Assembly (NCBI GenBank): GCA_036501845.1
Contig: DASXZO010000135.1
Coordinates: 1 to 26,794 of the forward strand
Source of the DNA: JBBREP01 sp036501845
GTDB lineage: Bacteria; Actinomycetota; Acidimicrobiia; IMCC26256; PALSA-610
Length of the DNA stretch: 26,794 bases
Direction of reading: 5' to 3'
The position numbers and the translations under genes were made by a program. The notes under the pieces are model-generated. The model was not told the origin of the DNA. It searched no databases and saw only the letters and a list, made by a program, of their open reading frames with translations. This document shows positions 15,157 through 20,663 of the stretch, piece by piece; the stretch's first letter is position 1, and each line of letters opens with the position of its first letter.

Positions 15157-17124
15157 ATGGTTGACGGGTCGGGCCGCAACCCCGACGAGCTGCTCAGCGC
15201 CGCGATCGAGGCCGAGCAGCGAGGTCGCGTGGGCGAGGCCTACCGCACGTTCGAACGCGCCTACGAGGTTGCCGCGGCCGCGGGCGACGACTTGGTGGCG
15301 GCGCGCGCGCTGCTCGGCTACGGCGGTATGTGGGCGAACGAGCGGCGGGCCACCGACGAGTACGTGCCGTACCAGGCCCATCTGCATGAGCTCAAGGTTC
15401 GGGTGGCCGACCGTGATCCGCTCCTGTCCGCACGGCTCGGAGCCCGAGCCGCAGCCGACGCGTGTTACGCCGAGCGCGGCTCCATCGCCGACATGCGCGT
15501 CGCGATCGAACAGGTTCGCTCCTTCGGCGAGCCGTACGCGTTGTGGGAAGCCCTCTCCTTGCACCATCACCTGCTGATCGGGCCGCACGACGCGGCCGAG
15601 CGCGAGCAGACGCGCAAGGAGCTCGTGACCGTCGCGGCCAACATTGGTGTGCCGTGGTGTGTGGCGACCGGGCTCATGTGGAGCGCGATCGACGCGGTGC
15701 TGCGAGGCGATCCCGACGCGGTCAACGACATCGAACAGTTCCGCCGCTACTCCACGGAGCACGACGTCGCAAACTTCGTGTACCAGGCGGGGATGCTCGA
15801 CGTGATGCTCACGCTGCGCGCCGGTCGCTTCGACGAAGCCGCAACGGCGATGGAACAGATGCTGGTGCTGGGCACAAGTGTCGGCGAGAACGACGCGCTC
15901 GCGCTCTACAGCGGCCAGCTGCTGACGCTGCGATGGCTCCAAGGCCGCGCCGGCGAGCTCCTCGACCTGGCCCGAGAGCTCAGCAATTCTCCGACGATGC
16001 ACCGTTCGAACCGCGTGTATCCGGCAGTGGCGGCCGGACTCGCGGCGATGGCCGGCGACTACGACGACGCACGCGTCGGCCTGGCCCGCGTCGGCGCGTT
16101 CGACGGCGAGCCGTTCGGGCTCATTCCTTCGAGCACGTGGTTGCTCACGATGTATGCCGTGGTCGAGGCGATCTATTCGCTCGGTGACGTCGAACACGCC
16201 GTGCAGGCCTACCGCGCGCTCGAGCCGTTCAGCGACCTCCCCATCATCGGCTCGATCGGCGTGGTGTGCTTCGGCTCGGTACATCGCTCACTCGCGCTGT
16301 GCGCGCACACCGTCGGGGACGTGCACGCGGCGGTGAAGCACTTCGAACGCGCCATCGACGACGACCTGCGCTTCGGCAACCTCGCAGTGCTGGCGGTCAC
16401 TCGTGCCGAGTTGGCGCGCGAGCTCGGCGCACGCAACGAGGCCGACGATGTGGCGCGTGCGCGCGAGCTGTATGCGCACGCGATCGCCGAAGGCACCGAG
16501 TTCGGCATGAGTGAGCGGGTGCCGTTATGGCAGACCGAGCTCGAGCGCCTCGCCCAACAGGTGGTCCATGACGCCGACGGTCGGTGCGTGGCGACACGCG
16601 ACGGTTGGGAGATCACACGCGGTCGCGAGCATGCATCGGTGCCTGCCGGCGTCGGGATCAACGTGCTCGCGACCCTGCTCGCCAATCCGGGCGTCGAGAT
16701 TTCCGCCGATCGTCTCGTCGGCGCGGCCGAGGATCACGCCAACGACCCGTTGCTCGACCCTGCCGCGCGGCGCGCGCTGCAGCGACGCGTGCAGGACCTG
16801 CGTGCCGACGCAGCCGCCGCCGAAGCCGCGGGTGACGGACGCCGGGCCGAACGCACCCGCGAGGAACTCGAGCGCCTCGCCGACGAGCTCAGTCGCAGCC
16901 TGCGTCCCGACGGCACGAGCCGCACGTTCGCGGGCAGCCAGGAGCGGGCCCGCACCTCGGTGCAGAAGGCGATCCGCCGGGCTTTGCGGGCCGTCGAGGA
17001 CTCGGCGCCCGGCGTGGCCGCCGAGTTGCGCCGGGACGTGCGCACCGGCTCGTACTGCGTGTACGAGCCCAGGCCGGGCGCGGCGAGCTGGAGCGTCGAG
17101 CGGGCGGTGCCGTCACCAGGCTGA
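15157..17124 (+). CDS. TPR-repeat regulator with C-terminal actinobacterial ATPase-associated domain
   Basis: A 655-residue, probably cytoplasmic protein. Residues about 10-465 are helical repeats of TPR/SARP-sensor style (AAIEAEQRGRVGEAYRTFERAYEVAAAAGDD, AVKHFERAIDDDLRFGNLAVLAVTRAELA). Residues about 477-640 form a domain I know from the C-termini of large actinomycete AAA-ATPase/adenylate-cyclase-like regulators: GWEITRGREHASVPAGVGINVLATLLANPG, a charged coiled coil at about 530-580, then ERARTSVQKAIRRALRAVEDSAPGVAAELRRDVRTGSYCVYEP. The ATPase part of those proteins is absent. Start: ATG at 15157, 49 bp after the MarR gene; no strong ribosome site. It is followed after 78 bp by a secreted-protein gene that it may control. 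DNA binding is inferred, not evident. Confidence 0.82.
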   Translation: MVDGSGRNPDELLSAAIEAEQRGRVGEAYRTFERAYEVAAAAGDDLVAARALLGYGGMWANERRATDEYVPYQAHLHELKVRVADRDPLLSARLGARAAADACYAERGSIADMRVAIEQVRSFGEPYALWEALSLHHHLLIGPHDAAEREQTRKELVTVAANIGVPWCVATGLMWSAIDAVLRGDPDAVNDIEQFRRYSTEHDVANFVYQAGMLDVMLTLRAGRFDEAATAMEQMLVLGTSVGENDALALYSGQLLTLRWLQGRAGELLDLARELSNSPTMHRSNRVYPAVAAGLAAMAGDYDDARVGLARVGAFDGEPFGLIPSSTWLLTMYAVVEAIYSLGDVEHAVQAYRALEPFSDLPIIGSIGVVCFGSVHRSLALCAHTVGDVHAAVKHFERAIDDDLRFGNLAVLAVTRAELARELGARNEADDVARARELYAHAIAEGTEFGMSERVPLWQTELERLAQQVVHDADGRCVATRDGWEITRGREHASVPAGVGINVLATLLANPGVEISADRLVGAAEDHANDPLLDPAARRALQRRVQDLRADAAAAEAAGDGRRAERTREELERLADELSRSLRPDGTSRTFAGSQERARTSVQKAIRRALRAVEDSAPGVAAELRRDVRTGSYCVYEPRPGAASWSVERAVPSPG

Positions 17125-17129
17125 CCGAT

Positions 17130-17157
17130 GGCACGCGGTGGCACACCACGGCACGCG
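17130..17157 (+). promoter_or_regulatory. 20-bp-spaced direct repeat GGCACGCG upstream of the secreted cysteine-rich protein
   Basis: GGCACGCG occurs at 17130-17137 and 17150-17157, exactly 20 bp apart (two helical turns), 46-73 bp before the ATG at 17203. Tandem direct repeats at helical spacing are the usual form of an activator site. The neighbouring TPR regulator is a candidate binder; this is inference. Confidence 0.35.
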
Positions 17158-17202
17158 TACACGGTTGGTAGACGACATTTGGAGACGAGAGAGGAACCGC
17201 TC

Positions 17203-17850
17203 ATGCGGAGCACACGCTTCATCGCCGCGGCCGCAGCCGCGATCGGGCTCATCGCGCTGGCCGTACCTGCGCTGCCGGCCCAGGCGAGCGGCACGTACCC
17301 GGCGGTCACCCCGCCGCCGTTCGGCGCCAAGCTCACGAACGAGAGCCAGCCGTCGAACGCCCAGTTCGGTCAAACGTGTGACGAGAACCGGGGGATCCCG
17401 CACGGCTCGACGTGCACGTGGGTGTCGATCCAGGCGTATCACAACGGCGGTCACGAGCTCGCGACCGCGACCGGCACCGTGAAGCACCTCAAGCTGATCT
17501 CGTGCGTGCCAGGTTCGTTCACGCTGCAGATCGCCCGCTTCAACGCGAGCAAGCACACCGCGCAAGTGGTGCGCAACGGCCCGGTGATCAAGTACAAGGG
17601 TTGGCCGAGCGGGCCCGGCGACTGCGGCGGCGACAACGGCGACGCCTACGTGATCCAGTCGTTCCCGATCAACGTGCACGTGAACAAGGGTGACGGCATC
17701 GCGATCAAGACGGCCGGCACCGGCGCGCTCTACTGCTCCGGCGGTAGTGGTGTGCTCCTGTACGCACCCCCGCTCGCACCTGGTGGCGCCATGAAGAAGG
17801 CACCTGGCGGGGCCAGCTGCAACCTCATGGTCACGCTCACGTACAACTAA
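17203..17850 (+). CDS. Secreted cysteine-rich protein of unknown function
   Basis: A 215-residue exported protein, not recognised. Residues 1-27 are a signal peptide (MRSTR, core FIAAAAAAIGLIALAVPAL, ending PAQAS). The mature chain carries six cysteines (QTCDENRG, STCTWVS, ISCVPG, GDCGGD, LYCSGG, ASCNLMV), enough for three disulfides, and many beta-type segments with Gly/Asn turns. Start: ATG at 17203 with GAGAGGAA about six bases upstream; an ATG at 17128 is open but lacks a ribosome site and would place 25 residues before the signal peptide. It follows the TPR regulator on the same strand after 78 bp and ends in a very strong terminator. Function could be surface binding or inhibition; nothing in the sequence decides. 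Confidence 0.82.
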   Translation: MRSTRFIAAAAAAIGLIALAVPALPAQASGTYPAVTPPPFGAKLTNESQPSNAQFGQTCDENRGIPHGSTCTWVSIQAYHNGGHELATATGTVKHLKLISCVPGSFTLQIARFNASKHTAQVVRNGPVIKYKGWPSGPGDCGGDNGDAYVIQSFPINVHVNKGDGIAIKTAGTGALYCSGGSGVLLYAPPLAPGGAMKKAPGGASCNLMVTLTYN

Positions 17851-17890
17851 CACTTTCGACCGAACAACGCAGCCGCGCTGTGGTGGCTGA

Positions 17891-17930
17891 ACACGGCGCC
17901 TCGCTTCGAGCGGGGCGCCGTGTCGCGTTT
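17891..17930 (+). terminator. Strong terminator after the secreted cysteine-rich protein
   Basis: Arms 17891-17905 and 17909-17923 pair over 15 bp including one T-G wobble, around the 3-nt loop TCG; CGCGTTT follows. It begins 40 bp past the stop. Confidence 0.88.
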
Positions 17931-17976
17931 CGTGGTCGGTACTTGCTCACGCATCCGTGAGGAACTACCGACCACG
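17931..17976. repeat. 46-nt near-perfect inverted repeat beside tRNA-Leu
   Basis: Arms 17931-17951 and 17956-17976 (21 nt each, two mismatches) around the loop CATC. It directly abuts the terminator at 17891-17930 and starts 34 bp downstream of the tRNA-Leu 3' end on the minus strand. It may terminate tRNA transcription, but no T-tract follows on either strand. Confidence 0.75.
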
Positions 17977-18010
17977 CCAGCGGCAAGCCGGGCAAGAACC
18001 GCACGAGTAT

Positions 18011-18097
18011 TGGTGCGAGCGGGGAGATTTGAACTCCCACGTCCTTTCGGACACTGGATCCTAAGTCCAGGGCGTCTGCCAGTTCCGCCACGCTCGC
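18011..18097 (-). tRNA. tRNA-Leu (anticodon UAG)
   Basis: The minus strand folds as a class II tRNA. The 7-bp acceptor stem GCGAGCG pairs with CGCTCGC, the anticodon arm CTGGA-CTTAGGA-TCCAG gives anticodon TAG (reads CUA/CUN leucine), the long variable arm is GTCC-GAAA-GGAC, and the T arm is GGGAG-TTCAAAT-CTCCC. Discriminator A is at 18014 and the 3' CCA is encoded (18013-18011). A -10-like TATTCT lies 13 nt upstream at 18111-18116. The long variable arm confirms the leucine class. Confidence 0.97.
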
Positions 18098-18110
18098 ATT
18101 GTTCGTCACC

Positions 18111-18116
18111 AGAATA
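18111..18116 (-). promoter_or_regulatory. Putative -10 element of the tRNA-Leu promoter
   Basis: TATTCT on the minus strand fits the actinobacterial TANNNT consensus and is 13 nt before the tRNA 5' end. No good -35 hexamer is visible. Confidence 0.4.
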
Positions 18117-18127
18117 CGATCGCTGTC

Positions 18128-18384
18128 GTGGGTCGTTCGGGGCTTGGCGTCCGAGCACTTCCCGCACGCTGGGCAGCCGTCGGCGCAATGGCTGTTGGCG
18201 TTGCCGGCGGCTGTGTCGGGTTGGTCATCGGCCTGATCGTGCACTGGCAAACGGCCTGGTTCGCTTCGAGCTCGGCGTCCCCGCGTCGATCGTCGGCGCA
18301 TTGATCGGACTCGTTGCGGGCGTGATGGCGGCTGCAGTGCGCCAGGTCCGGGTCACCTCGTCGGTTCCGCGCCGTCATCCGTGA
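18128..18384 (+). pseudogene. Probable frameshifted small two-helix membrane protein
   Basis: From GTG 18128 one frame reads through a transmembrane helix (WAAVGAMAVGVAGGCVGLVI, then GLIVHWQTAWFA) and stops at 18304. An overlapping frame ending at 18384 carries LGVPASIVGALIGLVAGVMA and a basic end RQVR, a second helix with the same style. Joining them with one frameshift near 18240-18275 would give a plausible ~85-residue, two-helix protein. The interruption could be a real mutation, a sequencing error or, less likely, programmed; no slippery heptamer is seen. The start sits in the tRNA-Leu promoter region. I do not recognise the family. Confidence 0.4.
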
Positions 18385-18465
18385 TCCCGACTATCCGCCG
18401 GCGCACGCCTGAGGCTCGGTGTGTTCGCATCGAACTGACACTGGGCCGGCCGAGCCGGCGCGTTG

Positions 18466-19767
18466 TCAGCGGGCGTCGAGCTCGACGAAGTCGCGGGTTT
18501 GGTTCTCGAGGTAGATGCTTGCGGGCTTGCTCATGTTCGCCAGCAGCTTGCGCGGCACGGGTGCGCCCGTCGGCCCAGCCGTGAAGGTCATCGCGCTCAC
18601 CCAGTAGCTGTTGATGTCGAGCTCCATCGAGCGCACCGCGCCGGCACGCTGCAACACAGCGGCGAGCGACGCGACGCTCAGCCCCGGGCCGCCCGCGTAG
18701 ATCAGATCACCGCGCATGTTGATGCCCACACCGGACCGCCACACCAGGACCTCGTTGCCGAGGGTGCCGCCCCACACCCAGTTGGAGCCGACATCGGTGG
18801 CGATCTTGCCGCCGTCGATCAGAAGATCGAGGTTCTGGCGCACCGCAGTGACATCGGGCGTCATCGTGGCGTCACGGCCCCACATCGCGATGTCGGCGCG
18901 GCCGTCGCGATACGTCACGATCGACGCGCGGCCCGGCACGAGCGGCGCGATCGTGCGGCCGTCGGCGTACCAACCACCTTTGCTGCTCTTGAGCGTGAAG
19001 CCGCTGTTGAACGCGCCGACGATCCGCGCGTAGTCCGACGGGTCGATGCGCGCGCCGTGGAGCCACGGTCCGCCGCCGGGGAGCTGCGTACCTTCGTGCA
19101 GTGTGGCCGTGAGATGGTGCATGTCGAAGTACGCGAGGCCGACGAGCTCGCTGGTGTGCACTGCGTCGGGCCGCAGGTACGACACCCAGGCCGCCGGCGC
19201 GCCGTTCACCGGCCGTCCGGCGGGTTGCCACACGCCTTCACCAACGAGCGAGTTCGTCACGAACGGGCGGAGATTCGCCGGCGCGTACGGCGGTGGAGCG
19301 GGCGGCGATACCGGCCGCGCAATGCTGGTGTTCACGACGACGGGCGCGGCGGTGACCGCGGTGGTCACCGGTGCGGCCGCCACCGCAACTCGAGGGATGC
19401 CGCCCTTCGGCGTGCCGCCACGCTTCGGCGGATGGTGCGTGTACCAGTAGTTCTCGATGCCGTTCACCACGCCGGCAAGATGATGATCACGCGCCCACTC
19501 GACCACCCGCACGCGCAACGGATCGGTGTTGTGCGCGACCAAGGCGTGACCGAGCGACCACGCCGGCACCGCAAGAAGTGCCACGAGACATGCCAGCACC
19601 ACGCGCCGATGCCAACGTCGACGGCGGCGGCGCTCGCGGTCACGTCGCGACGTTGCTGGCTGGGCCGGCTCGAGTTCGGCGACAACGATGTCGGGCGCGA
19701 CGACGTCGGGCTCGGTGCCGGTCGACGCGTCGCGCGGCCGACGTTCGGTGTCAGACGCGGTCAGCAT
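18466..19767 (-). CDS. Membrane-anchored phosphodiester glycosidase family (NAGPA-like) protein
   Basis: A 433-residue protein. Residues 1-54 are cytoplasmic and end in a dense arginine cluster (RRDRERRRRRRWHRR); residues 55-77 are one membrane segment (VVLACLVALLAVPAWSLGHALVA). A Pro/Ala/Val-rich linker (about 120-165) leads to a C-terminal domain of the phosphodiester glycosidase (NAGPA, DUF2233) family, seen in IVGAFNSGFTLKSSKGGWYADGRTIAPLVPGRASIVTYRDG, NLDLLIDGGK, VGINMRGDLIYAGGPGLSVASLAAVLQRAGAVRSMELDIN (the family's N-S-G-F and E-L-D-x-N type blocks). Such enzymes cleave sugar phosphodiesters, and here it acts outside the membrane. Start: ATG at 19767; the upstream sequence has only a weak GTGAG. 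It is divergent from the ArsR gene. Confidence 0.9.
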   Translation of the reverse strand: MLTASDTERRPRDASTGTEPDVVAPDIVVAELEPAQPATSRRDRERRRRRRWHRRVVLACLVALLAVPAWSLGHALVAHNTDPLRVRVVEWARDHHLAGVVNGIENYWYTHHPPKRGGTPKGGIPRVAVAAAPVTTAVTAAPVVVNTSIARPVSPPAPPPYAPANLRPFVTNSLVGEGVWQPAGRPVNGAPAAWVSYLRPDAVHTSELVGLAYFDMHHLTATLHEGTQLPGGGPWLHGARIDPSDYARIVGAFNSGFTLKSSKGGWYADGRTIAPLVPGRASIVTYRDGRADIAMWGRDATMTPDVTAVRQNLDLLIDGGKIATDVGSNWVWGGTLGNEVLVWRSGVGINMRGDLIYAGGPGLSVASLAAVLQRAGAVRSMELDINSYWVSAMTFTAGPTGAPVPRKLLANMSKPASIYLENQTRDFVELDAR

Positions 19768-19858
19768 CGGCGCTCACTCACGAACCGTCACCGGACCCAC
19801 ACCAGATTCACGGTACCGATGGCACGGGCTCGAAACGCGCCTTTGCCCGGCACGGCCC

Positions 19859-19864
19859 TTGACA
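19859..19864 (+). promoter_or_regulatory. Putative -35 hexamer of the ArsR gene
   Basis: A perfect TTGACA lies 32 bp before the GTG at 19896. A matching -10 would fall at about 19883-19889, inside the palindrome, with a start of transcription at or next to the GTG, suggesting a leaderless message. The -10 itself is poor. Confidence 0.4.
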
Positions 19865-19871
19865 GCTGACT

Positions 19872-19911
19872 ATTGGTAAGTGCACACTAACGTTAGTGGC
19901 AGCTCACCAAT
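19872..19911. promoter_or_regulatory. Nested dyad operator over the ArsR start codon
   Basis: A perfect 14-bp palindrome CACTAACGTTAGTG (19885-19898) is centred on the same axis (19891.5) as an outer pair ATTGGT (19872-19877) and ACCAAT (19906-19911). The GTG start at 19896 lies inside it. This is a strong candidate for the binding site of the ArsR-family regulator encoded immediately downstream. Confidence 0.65.
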
Positions 19912-20294
19912 CGCGCAACCGGTCGCGCGCTGCGAACGCCGATGGCGCGGCCGCGCTGCAACTCCTCGGCGACGACACGCGGCGCGCCATCGTCGAACAC
20001 CTGGCGCAAGGTCCGTCGTCAGTGGGCGACCTTGCCCGCCGGCTACCGGTGACCCGCTCAGCCGTGTCGCAGCACCTCGCCGCGCTGAAGACCGCGCACC
20101 TCGTGAGCGACGCGGCGGAGGGTACGAAGCGGATCTACCGGCTCGACCCGGCCGGCATCCAGCTCTTGCGCACCTACCTCGATCACATGTGGGCGAGCGC
20201 GCTCGAGAGCTTCGGCGCCGCAGTGAACACGCCCGCAAACCCGACCGCGCGCACACCAACCCGCAGCCCCCGCACCAGGAAGCGCTCGACATGA
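19896..20294 (+). CDS. ArsR-family transcriptional regulator
   Basis: A 132-residue winged-helix protein of the ArsR/SmtB fold. LQLLGDDTRRAIVEHLAQGP is the classical first block; the helix-turn-helix is at about 42-64 (SVGDLARRLPVTRSAVSQHLAALKTAHLV), and the wing ends EGTKRIYRLDPAG. No cysteine-rich metal site is present, so it probably belongs to the non-metal type often paired with SRPBCC proteins. The C-terminal 25 residues are Thr/Arg/Pro-rich. Start: GTG at 19896, inside the palindrome at 19885-19898, with no ribosome site, consistent with a leaderless transcript. The stop overlaps the SRPBCC ATG by 4 bp (ATGA), so both are co-translated and probably autoregulated. Confidence 0.92.
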   Translation: MAAHQSRNRSRAANADGAAALQLLGDDTRRAIVEHLAQGPSSVGDLARRLPVTRSAVSQHLAALKTAHLVSDAAEGTKRIYRLDPAGIQLLRTYLDHMWASALESFGAAVNTPANPTARTPTRSPRTRKRST

Positions 20295-20614
20295 CCGAAT
20301 CGACCATCGCCCCCGTCGTCCGCCAGGTGATCGTGCACTGCAGCCCGGCCCACGCCTTCGAGGTGTTCACCACGCACTTCGACGAATGGTGGCCGCGCGC
20401 GCATCACATCTGCACCGCTGAATTGGTGCGCGCCACGATCGAACCCAAGCCCGATGGAGCATCGACCGTCGTGACGCTCGAACACCGCGGCTTCGAGCGC
20501 AGCGCCGGGGGCGACGACCTGCAAGGCGGCGTGAGCGGCCAAGGCGGCTGGACCGATCTGCTCGAACTCTTCCGCGCTCGCGCCAGCGCCCGCCCCGACG
20601 GCGGCGCGGCGTAA
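20291..20614 (+). CDS. Shortened SRPBCC (AHSA1-like) protein with internal in-frame deletion
   Basis: Only 107 residues, while family members paired with ArsR regulators are usually about 150. The N-terminal part (VVRQVIVHCSPAHAFEVFTTHFDEWWPRAHHI) and C-terminal part (STVVTLEHRGFER, GGWTDLLELF) match the family well. Between them, around residue 50, the usual GGRWxE...WGRVLAWEPPxRLVLxW segment of about 45 residues, several strands of the barrel, is missing without loss of frame. The ligand pocket would be incomplete, so the protein may be non-functional or altered. Start: ATG at 20291 overlaps the ArsR stop. It faces the giant modular gene across a perfect palindrome. Confidence 0.8.
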   Translation: MTESTIAPVVRQVIVHCSPAHAFEVFTTHFDEWWPRAHHICTAELVRATIEPKPDGASTVVTLEHRGFERSAGGDDLQGGVSGQGGWTDLLELFRARASARPDGGAA

Positions 20615-20618
20615 CGAG

Positions 20619-20662
20619 CGTGTGCCGCGATTCCGGGCGATCGCCCGGAATCGCGGCACACG
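20619..20662. terminator. 44-bp perfect palindrome filling the gap between convergent genes
   Basis: Arms 20619-20640 and 20641-20662 are exact reverse complements of each other with no spacer. The palindrome takes almost the whole 49-bp gap between the SRPBCC stop (20614) and the giant gene stop (20664), as expected for a bidirectional terminator. It may also be one copy of a dispersed intergenic element, because its tips TGTGC/GCACA match those of the hairpin at 8074-8110. Confidence 0.75.
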
Positions 20663-20663
20663 G

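Noticed and set aside
18011..18097. tRNA as an integration site with attachment-site duplication
   Set aside because: No direct repeat of the tRNA 3' end and no integrase nearby.
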